NCBI GenBank assembly: GCA_009869945.1
Contig: WIXG01000144.1
Location: 114,608-178,607 of the forward strand
DNA length: 64,000 nucleotides
Origin: Mesaphorura yosii
Lineage: Eukaryota; Arthropoda; Collembola; Poduromorpha; Tullbergiidae
Direction of reading: 5' to 3'
Shown piece by piece: positions 1 to 9,687 of this stretch (position 1 is the stretch's first letter; the number at the start of each line of letters is the position of its first letter). Below the pieces are notes generated by a model that was not told where the DNA came from, made no database searches, and was given only the letters and a program-made list of their open reading frames with translations. A program made the translations under genes and the position numbers.

Positions 1-819
1 AGGAAAAAGGACGGGATGGAGCGGTTAGCGAAGTGTTTTCTTGTCTCATTGGCGGCACTGCCAATCATCGCTGGAGTCGTAGATGCTGTCTTGGTTCACA
101 GGGGAGACGACAGACTCTTCCGGTACTTTAGGACAGAGTATCTGGGTCTGAATATCTTGGTCGGATTTGCACGGGGCTACGTGTGCATATTTCCGGTTCT
201 TACAAGCTCCTTCTTCGTGATGCTGGCGGTAAGTTACACACACTCGATGGACAACTTCCTTAGAAAGACAGGTAAAAGTAAAAGGTTAGAGTCTAAGAAT
301 CAAAGCAATTCAATCTCCATTCTTTTCCTGACTCACTCTAGATTCAATCCAGACAGGAGTGAGCTTCAGCTGAAAAGGGACCATCTCCTCTTCCGTGCGC
401 ATCAGGTGCTGCACCTCCAAGCCGCGGAATTCACAGGGAATCTAATTATGATGATATTTGGATTCGGCTGCCTGTTCCAAATCACGAGCATTTGCATCAC
501 AATTCAAATGGGAGCTAAAATTCAAGTCGTTAACACGATAGTCGTTGCATACCTGGCCACGGGTGCCACGAAAGCGTGTCTGAAGTTTGCAATGAAGTAC
601 ACAGAGGCTTCGAGAGAGTTTCCAGCTTCGTTCCAGGCTTGGTGCAAGGAAATGAAGAACGGCCAAATTGCTCTGCAGAAGGGCCAACGAGTCGAGTTTC
701 GGACTTATCGCCCATTCTACTTCAAAATCGGTAGTTTTCTACATATCACCGACACTACTTTCGCGGTAGCGTCATCGGACGTCGTTCTTCAAGGCGTTTG
801 GACGATTCTTCTAATGTAA
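1..819 (+). CDS. 7TM chemoreceptor (gustatory-receptor-like), 5' end cut by window
   Basis: The reading frame is open from the window edge to the stop at 817-819, so the methionine at 16 need not be the start; about 240-270 residues are visible where this family usually has about 380-400. Several hydrophobic segments are visible. The C-terminus (RPFYFKIGSFLHITDTTF, then a last hydrophobic stretch) has the layout of the last helix of insect Gr/Or-type receptors and resembles the ends of the three receptors at 8-12.6 kb. An 81-nt in-frame stretch (272-352, GT...AG with a pyrimidine-rich end, K/S/N-rich if translated) is probably an unmarked intron; splicing it keeps the frame and gives KTDRSELQ. 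The role would be a ligand-gated membrane channel in chemosensory neurons. This is inferred from topology, because the insect TYhhhhhQF motif is not obvious. It is a more distant subfamily than the tandem array. Confidence 0.55.
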   Translation, partial: RKKDGMERLAKCFLVSLAALPIIAGVVDAVLVHRGDDRLFRYFRTEYLGLNILVGFARGYVCIFPVLTSSFFVMLAVSYTHSMDNFLRKTGKSKRLESKNQSNSISILFLTHSRFNPDRSELQLKRDHLLFRAHQVLHLQAAEFTGNLIMMIFGFGCLFQITSICITIQMGAKIQVVNTIVVAYLATGATKACLKFAMKYTEASREFPASFQAWCKEMKNGQIALQKGQRVEFRTYRPFYFKIGSFLHITDTTFAVASSDVVLQGVWTILLM

Positions 820-1086
820 AGCAGTTCAAACCAGCTGGATTGTGGATAAGTAATGAGTATTTATTCATTTGCATTCAAAAAATGTAATATATACGAATTA
901 GCAACAAAGAAACCTGTTCGCAAAAACAAAGTGCAAGAGGGAAACTCATCGCTCGCTCAGCTGTCAGCTTGATTCTCACATCTTTTTTTCCACGCTTTTC
1001 GTGTTGTGGTATTTTGCGTCAGAGACATCGAATACCACGACTTAGACTAGACTGACAACTGAAAGAAGCTTATCTCAATTTTAATT

Positions 1087-2019
1087 ATGGTGATGAGTGA
1101 GGCCATCCTAATCCTTAAGCAGTCTGTGGAGGTTGCAGTCGAGACATTTCTACGGTCCATCGGAACTTCTGCCAATGGAGTATCATCGCCAATAGAAAAC
1201 GCTAACGCTGTCAAGTTAAGGGAGGAAGCTAATCGATTCATTAATGGGGCCCTGCAGCTGTATGGAGTTTGCATCCATACGGTAGCAATAATTCAGACTG
1301 AAGCAGAGAGTGAGTTCCATGAAGCTTTGACCTCCATTAAGTTGCTAAGTTCGCAGGTGAGGTGCATTCTATCGAAGCACTAATTTTATTTTTGTGTAGG
1401 CAAAATTTTGACCGACAGCATTGGAAGTTCCAGCAATCAGCAACTCAATGAAGCCGAAGCCCCTGACAAGTTTCCGTGTCCGCACTGCGATAAGACGTAC
1501 GCATTCGAACGCAATCTGGCCGAACACCTTCGTTATCATTCCAATCCGACAGCTCATATTTGTCCCGTCTGTCGAATGCATATAAAATCCCAGCGAAATC
1601 TCTCTGTTCACATGCAAATTCATGCTGGAGTCAAGCCCTTCACCTGCCCCGAGCCAGGATGTCAGCGATCATACAACCGAGCCTCCTCTCTGAGGGATCA
1701 CCTCCGTCGACACCTGCGGCCAGGAACCTTCGACTACGTGTGCGAAGTATGTGGACGTGGTTTCTATACCAAGAACGACTACAAGAAGCATTGCAAGGTG
1801 CACGGAACGGCGGAGGAGCGAAGGCGATTCAAATGTACCTTTGAAGGTTGCAAGGACAGCTTCACAGCCAAAGCCCACCTTGAGACTCACATGGTGGTCC
1901 ACACGGGAGAGCGTCCTCACAAATGTAGGCGCTGTGGCATGGATTTTAAGCACCTGAGCACACTACACAAGCACCAGAAGGCGGTCGGCAAATGCAAACC
2001 GCCACCGTCAAATGAATAA
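1087..2019 (+). CDS. C2H2 zinc-finger protein, six fingers
   Basis: Two exons: 1087-1309 and 1400-2019, with a 90-nt intron whose donor is GTGAGT and whose acceptor is TTGTGTAG; the phase matches (AG|A + GC). The product is about 280 aa. Residues 1-75 are a helical, finger-free N-terminal region. From about residue 99 six C2H2 fingers follow, starting CPHC...HLRYH, CPVC...HMQIH, CPEPGC...HLRRH, CEVC...HCKVH, CTFEGC...HMVVH and CRRC...H. One linker is the canonical HTGERPHKC, and long C-x4-C loops alternate with short ones. It is probably a nuclear DNA-binding protein; no target is evident. An alternative donor at 1357 (CAGgtgagg) exists but does not keep the frame with the main acceptor. The TAA stop lies inside an AATAAA signal. 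Finger identity is certain; orthology is not. Confidence 0.85.
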
Positions 2020-2020
2020 A
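2015..2020 (+). terminator. poly(A) signal overlapping the zinc-finger stop codon
   Basis: AATAAA at 2015-2020 contains the TAA stop at 2017-2019 of the zinc-finger gene. Confidence 0.5.
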
Positions 2021-2191
2021 ATTGGAACTGCCACTTCAGTCATTACGATTCAGTCTTCGATTAGATTACCAAACACCAGTATTTTGTATTTATTCGTGTA
2101 AAGAAATCAGCACTTATAAAAGAAATATATACCCGGTTATTTGTGTTTTTGATTTGTACGCAGATTTAAGTTTTAGTGTTTAGCTTAAGTC

Positions 2192-2821
2192 TTAAGTATG
2201 TCTGAACTCCACTTGAACAACCAGCGGTGGTCCTTCATCATCATCGTAGTCATGTTCATGTTCCTCGTGCATAAATGGAGGGTACTCCTCATGCCAATGA
2301 TCCAGGTCCTCGTACTCGGCGGCAGCATCCTCTTCCCACTCCGAGGTTTCAGCATCAGCAGCATCCACATTCACCTCCAATGATGTGTTGGAATCCGCCA
2401 AATCAGCTGCTGTGGGTGCAGGCGGTTGCAGAGTTTGCTGAATTGCTCTTTGTCTTGGGGCGGGTGGTGCGCGATCTCGTTCAGGAGTAGGTGGTCGATC
2501 CCAAAACACATTGATCTCGATTTGCAGCCGAACATCGAGGGCCATGAATGCGACTGTGATCAGAAGTGGAAGTTGGTACTTGTTTTCGTATGCGAGGTTA
2601 AAGAGCCTAAGCAGCGATTGCCTGTAGACAAGACAAGACACAGTACAGATTAATTTGGTCACTTTTGGAGTTAATTAATTCAATTGTGCAAATTGATCTA
2701 CTTACTTAAACACTCCATCCACTGAGTACGGAAGGAGTCGTCGAGAGAAAAGAGCTCCTGCAGCAGTTGTCCAGCACAGTCTACCAAATAGACTAGCCAT
2801 GGCACGTCCAGGCGAATCCAT
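2192..2821 (-). CDS. Uncharacterised protein with hydrophobic core and acidic C-terminal tail
   Basis: Two exons on the minus strand: 2821-2706 and 2621-2192, with an 84-nt intron (GTAAGT...CTACAG, phase 2), giving 181 aa. I do not recognise the family. The N-terminus (MDSPGRAMASLFGRLCW) is basic/hydrophobic, and a second methionine 7 residues in could also start. About residues 48-66 (YQLPLLITVAFMALDVRL) form one probable membrane or buried helix. Then comes a Pro/Arg stretch (RPPTPERDRAPPAPRQR) and a strongly acidic tail (DDDEGPPLVV near the end). Composition suggests a small membrane-anchored protein with a cytosolic acidic tail, which is inference only. Its 5' end lies about 360 bp from the truncated QNG1 exon on the other strand. 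Confidence 0.6.
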
Positions 2822-3176
2822 TTGGATTACGAATCCGTGATATAATTTACTTTACTGATTCCACAGTGCACTCCAAGAATTGATGGAATTAATTGTTGCA
2901 GCTGCTCTCGCCCTGCAATGATAAAATTCTTGCGTCCACTTCAATTTTGTGTACTTTCAAATCTCGTGCCTCGACTTCATCAAGCTCAAACGCACAGATG
3001 TGGACCAATTCTCGTCATTGCGTTACTCGAATGCCAGGAATTCTCATTTGTTTCTTTTATAATCTGTAACCAATGTCAATCAGCAACCAGAGCTCGTCGA
3101 GATCTTGGAAGAATAAATACTGTATTACTTTACAGAATGCCTTCCCATATAATTAAAAGGCATTTGTTTATCGTTT

Positions 3177-3678
3177 ATGTTTATCGCAGTCACGTTCTGG
3201 AAGCGAGCGCAGATCCTCATCGGAGACATTTGGGCATGCTTCCGTGGGGAGGGGCTCGGGACATTTCACGACATTGACGTGCTGACCATGTTTGCTGATT
3301 ACAGGTTTGGTCGTTTAGAATTCATCTCGAAACTCTCATCAAACGTTCCTGACGAATGATGATTGAATCTCCTACAGAATCCCGCAAGTGCTCCTCCACT
3401 TTGGAGCGCTTCGCTATTCGGCTCCCCTCCAAGCGCTCCTCGAAAGCAATGCCTTCCTCCAGAACGGAGACCGGCTCGAGGTCGAGATCCGTGGCGGCTC
3501 TATACTGGCAGTGGAGATGATTACGGAAAGGGTGCGGGAGAGATGCAAGAAGGAAGGTACAAATCGAATCAACGCCAACGCCGTGCTCGTGGACCACTTC
3601 CTCTGGGACTACCGGAGACAGCACGTGGAGGAGACGGACAAGCACCCTTTCCATAAGGTGCGGTGTGTTTACTACTGA
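3177..3678 (+). CDS. QNG1: Queuosine 5'-phosphate N-glycosylase/hydrolase (QNG1, DUF2419), C-terminal part only
   Basis: Exons 3177-3304 and 3378-3678 (73-nt intron, phase 2) encode the C-terminal half of QNG1 (formerly C9orf64), the enzyme that releases queuine from queuosine 5'-phosphate so that it can be reused in tRNA wobble modification. Recognisable family motifs are FWKRAQILIGDIW, TMFADYRIPQVLLHFGAL, the EVEIRG block, DHFLWDYRR and the terminal PFHKVRCVYY. The family is about 340 aa, but only about 142 aa are present from the first in-frame ATG (3177). An intact acceptor (TTATCGCAG at 3180-3188) precedes the first exon, so it was an internal exon. I find no N-terminal exons upstream; that space holds the minus-strand gene at 2192-2821. 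This is either a 5'-truncated duplicate or remnant, or a gene whose first exons lie elsewhere or are misassembled. Identity is confident; function is doubtful. Confidence 0.8.
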
Positions 3679-3685
3679 GCGAAGG

Positions 3686-3691
3686 AATAAA
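3686..3691 (+). terminator. poly(A) signal of QNG1 fragment
   Basis: AATAAA eight bases after the TGA stop of the QNG1-like exon, so the 3' end still looks functional. Confidence 0.5.
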
Positions 3692-4526
3692 GAATGAAGA
3701 TTAATGCACGGAGAAAATGTCCCGTGTTAAAATACAGTGCTGCTGTTTATTTAATTAATTTAAGTCTTTACGTGAAACTCTGTAATAAAAGTTAACTGCA
3801 TCTTCTACTTCTGAGCCAGGCCAAGGTCAACTTCTCAGCGCTCGGACACGGGCGAAAGCTCCGCTGATCACCTCATTTCTAATTCAATACTGAAAGCGCG
3901 ATGAAGCAGCAAATTGGAAATCCGAAAGACGGCAAAATCAAACAAGAAGCGATATCAAATTGTCGAGGAACGATACTCGTTTCAATTCCCTTCCGAGCAT
4001 CCCTTCGCAAAAATCGTGACATCTAAACTTATGTCTAATTCCAAATTGTATCACATTCCACTATCCAGAATTTCCAGAATCTAATCAACGGAGTTTCGAG
4101 ACGGACGTTACGTTACGTCAATCCTCCGTTTCGTCGGAAATCTAATTCAGTTTTGTCCAGAAGGAGTTTATTTGATTGATCCTCGGCGCATGCACATTAA
4201 AAAACAAAGTCGACAGTGAAGACACCGAGAGTGAGTGGCCAAGTCGTGATAAGATGGAACTGATGCGAATTATGCATGCAAGAAAACCAGAGCAGCTTGC
4301 ATTGAATTAAAAGCCATGCGTTTATACGAAGCTCCAGTGTTAAGAACGGAGAGACCAACTCGAGGAAGCTGATCTATTTTTAGAAGTTATGAGCACACAC
4401 AAGGCATTAGCATGCGACGGCAAAAGAGTCGAGGGTTGGATTAGCCTGCTGCCTTGTTATGCAATATAATTTAGTTATCCAGTCCACAGTCTCTTGACAG
4501 GATTAATTTTTAAGTTAGAGTTCAGA
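3692..4526. other. Intergenic, no gene recognised
   Basis: AT-rich spacer between the QNG1 fragment and the SET/MYND gene. Only short unconnected reading frames are present. It must hold the promoter of the SET/MYND gene, but I see no clear core element. Confidence 0.5.
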
Positions 4527-6226
4527 ATGGGCAGAAGGAGAAACAAAACTCCAAGCAGTTCAAACCCTGCAGCCGTTCTGGGACTGAAGTCTGATCTCAT
4601 CAGCTGTGACGTGTCCCCGGTTTATGGAAGGTAAATGTCCACAATGTTCCAAATCACAACAATCCAACAATCATCGTTTTGTCCAGGTTCCTCCGCGCCA
4701 AAGTGGACATCAAGAAAGGCGCCGTACTCCTCAAAGAAGACTTCCTCGTCGCCGGACCGAAAATCAATTCTGCCGCCTTCTGCGTCGGGTGCCACTCGGA
4801 ACTGTCGGAAGGGAGGAAGTCGTAAGTGGTTGTTGACATTGATAGAATCCACCATCTTTTAATCCGACTGGCCACCGTTCTTAACCCCTCCTTTTCTCTG
4901 GTGATCAGGACCCCCTGCAAATGTAAATGGCCGCTCTGCACCAACCTCTGCGGGAGTGCCTCTCCCTTCCACACGAGCTGGGAGTGCGGCTTCCTCCTGG
5001 AACACCGAATCGAGCCTCCAGCCAACCCTCTCAGCACCACACACGGCTGCCTGACTGTGCTCAGGTGCCTGGCACTCAAATTACAGAAGTCCAGCACGAG
5101 TTGGGAGAAACTCAATCATCTTCAGAGCCACTCCGAGTCGAGGCGCCAGATTCCGTCGGCACGGGAGGAGGTGGAGGGCTGTAAGAGTACGATACGAGGA
5201 GAGTGGGGGCTGAGGGAGCTGTTCTCCGATGAGGAGGTCGAGAATGTGAGTTGCTTTATTCACATGGATTTCTCTCGTAATCATTGCAAACCACCGTTAT
5301 AACTGCCGTCTGTCCTGTGGAAGGCCTGCGGGATCTTCGAAGTCAACTCGTTCGAAATGGGCGACTGCTACAGTTTCGGAGGCATATTCCCTTCATCCTC
5401 CATGTGCGCCCACGACTGCGTTCCAAACTGCTCACAGAACGAGTTGGCGGATGAGCGCTCGCTGGAGATCCGGGCCATAGTTGACATCCCAACTGGGGAG
5501 GCGATCAAACTCTGCTACGACTCTTGTTTAAAAGGAACCCTCCCCCGACAGCTCCAACTTCAAAGCACAAAACACTTCCTTTGCGCCTGCGCCCGGTGCA
5601 CCGACCCGACCGAACTCGGAACCCACTTCAGCACGCTCATCTGCGCCTCCTGCAAGAAGGGGTTCGTTACACGGGACAGTGAGTGGAAGTGCGCCCGCTG
5701 CCAGCACGTTTTCGAAGACTCTCAAGTGGACACCGTCGTTAGAAAGTACTCGGCCATGGCCTCCGTCATGGGGGACATCCAGTCAAAAGAGAAATTCTTA
5801 TTGCAATGCAAGCCCGTCTTCCACCCGAACCACTTTGTCCCATTTGGGCTCAAGTACAGTTTATGCATGGCTTACGGACGCGAAGACGGACGGATTGAGG
5901 AGCTGAGCAACGGGGCGGCTCACCGGAAACTCGAACTTTGTCAGGAGGTCATGAAAGTGCTGAACGTGCTCACTCCTGGATTGAGCATCTCACGTGCCAA
6001 CATTCTTTACGAGCAGCAGGCGGCGGAGGTACTGATTGCGAAGAATTTATACGATGGGGGAAGGTGCTCTAAGAACCTGATTAAGGGCAGGGTCAAGAAC
6101 GCGATTGGACTGCTTGAAGAGGCTATTCAGATTTTTGAGATGAACTACGCTACAATAGTGTTGGCGGAGGCGGCGAGAGACACGACTCTGAAAGAGTTGG
6201 AGGGCTGGTTGGGGGCGATGAAGTGA
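4527..6226 (+). CDS. SET and MYND domain protein, SmydA type
   Basis: Four exons: 4527-4630, 4687-4821, 4909-5245 and 5324-6226, with introns of 56-87 nt and consistent phases, giving 492 aa. Order: first SET strand block (RFLRAKVDIKKGAVLLKED, about 35-53); MYND zinc finger (C67-x2-C70, C83/C85, C90-x3-C94, H101-x4-C106); rest of SET with IFEVNSFEMG, the AHDCVPNC motif and GEAIKLCYD; Cys-rich post-SET (CACARC...CASC...CARC); helical C-terminal domain. This is the layout of the arthropod SmydA group (Drosophila SmydA-8 and relatives), putative lysine methyltransferases that can act on histone or non-histone targets. The usual NHSC core motif reads AHDC, so the SAM-contacting Asn is missing and activity is uncertain. 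AATAAA follows at 6250. Confidence 0.88.
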
Positions 6227-6249
6227 GGTTCTGAACCTTATGGATAATT

Positions 6250-6255
6250 AATAAA
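6250..6255 (+). terminator. poly(A) signal of SET/MYND gene
   Basis: AATAAA 24 bases after the TGA stop. Confidence 0.5.
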
Positions 6256-6661
6256 AAGGGATTCTTTATAAAAGTGGTTCTCAATTATTCAAGGCACTGT
6301 CACGCTAATGAATTTCAAGGCCGGATTATTCATCGAAAACCTCAGCTAAAATAACAATTTAGCTGGGGTTTTCGATTTTTGGCGATATTTTTGTTGAGAA
6401 TTTTCGGCTTTCATGAGTTTTGGGCGATACAGTCTGTATGGTATTATCACTTCTCTGGTCGAGAATGACCACCGGCATTTATCCCCACAGAGATTCCAGC
6501 CCCAACCAGCCCATAAATATTACCCTGATATGCAGATCACATGCCGGCGGCGAATTAATCGCCTTTGATCTTAATTCTAATCTTAACGCGTCATTTGCTT
6601 GGACGATAACTCATGAAAACTCATGCACCATCGCACGTGGTAATACTTAGGCAAAAACAAA

Positions 6662-6820
6662 AGAAATCTCAGAGCGGCGTTAATTAAATCCTTGTGCGCG
6701 ATACGAATGAGCATTGGCGGTCTGTATTACATAGAAAAGCCTGCAAAGTGCACGTTTGCCGATTTTATTGTCATTGGCACGATGAACATAATGCTGATAC
6801 TACATGCTGGGAGTAAATAA
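6662..6820 (+). pseudogene. Orphan C-terminal exon fragment of a 7TM chemoreceptor
   Basis: An open stretch of about 50 codons ending in TAA at 6818-6820 reads KSLCAIRMSIGGLYYIEK, then KCTFADFIVIGTMNIMLIL. It lines up residue for residue with the last helix of the receptors at 8153, 9688 and 11470 (for example SLAPIRLMIGGLYYMEK). No matching upstream receptor sequence is visible between the SET/MYND stop and this point, so this is the 3' stub of a lost tandem copy. It is still largely undamaged, which suggests recent loss or use as an exon of something else. Confidence 0.8.
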
Positions 6821-6831
6821 ATAAATACGGA

Positions 6832-7396
6832 TTACGGCTCAGGCCCGCTCAGAGTCCAAACATGTTGCTTCTCGGTTGTTCTCTTTACGAAACACACCAG
6901 GCGATACGAATTCGTAGTGTCAAGGACCCTGAGGACCATTGTCACGAATTCTAGGGGCAGCTGCTGCGGATTGCTGAATTTTGCCAGCCGATCTCTTCCG
7001 TACGGGATTTTGCTGGCTTCGTCCGTTTTCCCTTGCTCCAAGATGGAGAAGTAGAGCGGCGAGAATTCGTTGGAACGCGGCCCGACTCGTCGAGCATCGA
7101 AGCGCGAGCAGTTGGCAGTCAGTGGGCAGTAGAGAAGGCTCTCCAGCTCTGTCCAGGTGATCGTGTCCATTACAGACTTAAAATTACACTTTTCACTGCT
7201 GTCCAGTCCGTTGATTTGGAATGTCCATGTCCATTTCTGCTCTGGCGTGCCCGCCGCTCCGGCCGCAGCGTGGTGCAATTTGCAGGGTCCAAAATTCGCT
7301 CTGAAACAATATAGCCAGAAGTAATTTTAATAGAATCAATTGGCAGAAGGTTGGCGTGGCTGTGTTGTAAACTTACTCAAGTGTAATGATTGGCAT
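6832..7396 (-). CDS. Uncharacterised small protein (162 aa)
   Basis: Two exons on the minus strand: 7396-7377 (MPIITL) and 7300-6832, with a 76-nt intron (GTAAGT...TTTCAG, phase 2). I do not recognise the family. It has no membrane helix or clear signal peptide. It has scattered Cys, WTWTFQINGLD near the N-terminus, a LVCFVKR strand near the end, and alternating hydrophobic residues suggesting a small beta-rich cytosolic domain. The very short first exon is a weak point; the second exon alone is convincing as coding because its frame is open over 469 nt with a good acceptor. Its stop lies only 12 nt past the receptor stub on the other strand. Confidence 0.5.
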
Positions 7397-8152
7397 GTTC
7401 AACTTCAATACGAAAAAACGAACGCACGTGAAGAGGAATGAGTGAAATGTGGTAAATTGTAGACAGTACGTAATTGTAATGAGGAAGAGGATTCTTATCG
7501 AGAGTAGCAGCAAGGCTCAGCGAAAAGACAAGATCACGTCGGGTAAATATTTAATCAAGCGAATGCCAAGTTTGATAAGGCAACACAAATAATGACTCTT
7601 CCGTGAATGCGAATGTTGTGAGCGTCGTTAGTCAGCGCAGCAAACGCTACATTCTTCTCTTACGCGAAAGGCGTGTCAATTGTCGCACGAGTATGTGAAT
7701 GTGAATTTCCGATCATCTAAACTGAGTTCAAGCTGACTAATCTGCGCTTATCGAACCGATCAATCGATGGCATGTGGAATTTAATAGAAATCGATTTTGA
7801 ATTCGGCAAAATTGGCACAATTCCCCTACCACAATGAATAAAGGTTGCACACATTGCTCGAAAGCAATACGGGTAATTAGTTTAATAACAGTTTTTGCAC
7901 TTTCAGAACAGATACAGCATGCAAGAACAACCAACTATTAAAATGTTATTCATTTCATGTGAAAGAGGTCCGGGAAATTATTCGAATGCACGTGTAGAAA
8001 TCTTATAACTTTAATGGCTTTAGGATTACGATTACGAAAGTAGTCAATTATGAATCTAGGAGACAGTACAGAAAGCTTTCGGCTATTCGGGGGCTCGATC
8101 TCACACTCTCTCCGACCATGACCACACCACCGACCAACACGGATTGTTAAAA
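7397..8152. other. Shared 5' flank, no gene recognised
   Basis: AT-rich noncoding DNA between the minus-strand 162-aa gene and the first tandem receptor. It is presumably the promoter region for both, as they diverge from here. Confidence 0.45.
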
Positions 8153-9388
8153 ATGTTGACTCAACTGGAGCTGGATATAATCGAAAGGTATGCGACAGTC
8201 ATGAGCCGAGTTGGTATATTCCGAGTGGATTGGGATCCGGACACGAAAACCTTCGCCAGCACTTCGTCTTGGAAGAAACATGCAGCTGCTCTGATTTTGA
8301 CGTTAACGGGTCCTCTCCAGCTCGGGTTCGGCATAAAGGCTGGCCTAAATTTGCTCAACTCTGAAGAGCAAATCTCAAAGCTTGGGCTGCGACTGACACC
8401 GCTTTGTGCAATACCGGGCTACGCGGTGGTTTTGGCATGGAACATCGTGCTCCTAGCTCGTGCGAATGATTTGATGCACCTGTTCAATCAAATGATGATC
8501 TACGGTACGAAGAAAGGTAAGCCAAACCAAAATATTGTAAGAAAAAGAATTCACATACAGGTAATTCATGTAATTTACTCTAAAGGAATTGCGCCCAACC
8601 CGACTTTGAGGGCTAAGCTCTTCCACCACAGTCAACAAGCTTATTATTCGGTTGGCCTCGGTGTTTGTTTCATGCTGTTGATAGTCGAGTACTTCAATAA
8701 ACGTGCGGAGAACTGGAGTCTCTGCTACCTGCTGCTATTAACCGCCCACAACGCCTGCTTCGTAGGGTCTGGTACTTTTATACTCGGAGTCGTGCAGATG
8801 TACGTTTACTTCTTTCTGGTGGTTGCAAACGATGGGTTCCAGCTAGACCTGCGGGCCGCTTCGAGTTCGAAGGAGTCGAATGTAATCTCGAACATGGTCC
8901 ACAATTACAAGTCATTAAGTCTCCTGTGTGGATTGTTCAACGATGGGATCTGCAGAGAATTTGTTCCTTTGACCAAGTATCTGCTTTGTATGACAGCCAT
9001 GATTGGGTTCAGCGTGGCGACTTCGCTACATACAACCGATTTTGCAACAAGTGCATTCAAGTACACTTGGATTATGGGCCCGCTTTACATACTGGGCGCC
9101 CTTATCCTCGGCGGCAACATGATGAGTTCGATTTGGTATTCGGGGAAGGCTTACATACGAAAAATGAGATACCTTCTCGCCACGACACGTGGTAAGTCTG
9201 GGGTGGCCCCGCCAGGAGGCAGAAACGATGACGAGCAGCGCCTTGTAAGGTCGATATTCAAGTCTCTGGCCCCGATACGACTCATGATTGGCGGGCTGTA
9301 TTACATGGAAAAGGAAGCCACGTGTACCTTTGCGAATTTCACCGTGGTCGGTACCATGAATTTGATGCTGGTACTTTCGAGCAAATAA
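8153..9388 (+). CDS. 7TM chemoreceptor, tandem copy 1
   Basis: ATG at 8153 (MLTQLELDIIERYA), stop TAA at 9386. The frame is open throughout, but comparison with copies 2 and 3 shows a 69-nt insertion at 8517-8585 that has perfect intron ends (GGTAAG...AAAG, phase 1). Removing it gives KKGIAPNPTLRAKLF, matching KNGITHQVNTRAKYF and KDGISQSVSVRAKLF in the neighbours, so the mature product is about 388 aa. About seven hydrophobic helices are visible. The signature end is LAPIRLMIGGLYYMEKEATC followed by FTVVGTMNLMLVL. This is inferred to be a gustatory-receptor-superfamily ion channel of sensory neurons; the family assignment rests on topology, length, C-terminal pattern and tandem arrangement. 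The N-terminal WDPDTK motif is shared with the other copies. Confidence 0.8.
   Translation: MLTQLELDIIERYATVMSRVGIFRVDWDPDTKTFASTSSWKKHAAALILTLTGPLQLGFGIKAGLNLLNSEEQISKLGLRLTPLCAIPGYAVVLAWNIVLLARANDLMHLFNQMMIYGTKKGKPNQNIVRKRIHIQVIHVIYSKGIAPNPTLRAKLFHHSQQAYYSVGLGVCFMLLIVEYFNKRAENWSLCYLLLLTAHNACFVGSGTFILGVVQMYVYFFLVVANDGFQLDLRAASSSKESNVISNMVHNYKSLSLLCGLFNDGICREFVPLTKYLLCMTAMIGFSVATSLHTTDFATSAFKYTWIMGPLYILGALILGGNMMSSIWYSGKAYIRKMRYLLATTRGKSGVAPPGGRNDDEQRLVRSIFKSLAPIRLMIGGLYYMEKEATCTFANFTVVGTMNLMLVLSSK
8517..8585 (+). other. Probable 69-nt intron unique to receptor copy 1
   Basis: Starts GTAAGC and ends CTAAAG. Its length is a multiple of three and it has no stop, so it would also be read through. 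Copies 2 and 3 have no insertion here. Confidence 0.7.
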
Positions 9389-9389
9389 A
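9384..9389 (+). terminator. poly(A) signal overlapping receptor 1 stop codon
   Basis: AATAAA contains the TAA stop (9386-9388). Confidence 0.45.
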
Positions 9390-9687
9390 ATTGGATGTAT
9401 GTCACCCAAAATTACAGAAAATGCTAGTCGATATCTCTGTTACCATCGAATCAGCTCAATTCTGGTATTGTCGTTGTTGAACATAATAATGTAGATGTTA
9501 TCAAACTAATAGAACTATCAAATAAATCGATTTAGACTGAATTACATTATTTGCAAAATATTGGTCATGCCGTTCAATACTATCAAAGATCCCATTTTGA
9601 TTGCGAATTTTGCTACGCCACATTCCCGTTTTTCTGTTTTCTAGCTCCGCCGAATAGGTTGTAACTTCTGACTACGACACGGTGAAG

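Noticed and set aside
1310-1399. Alternative donor at 1357 (CAG|gtgagg) for the zinc-finger gene
   Set aside because: It leads to a stop right after the main acceptor, whereas the donor at 1310 (gtgagt) keeps the frame.
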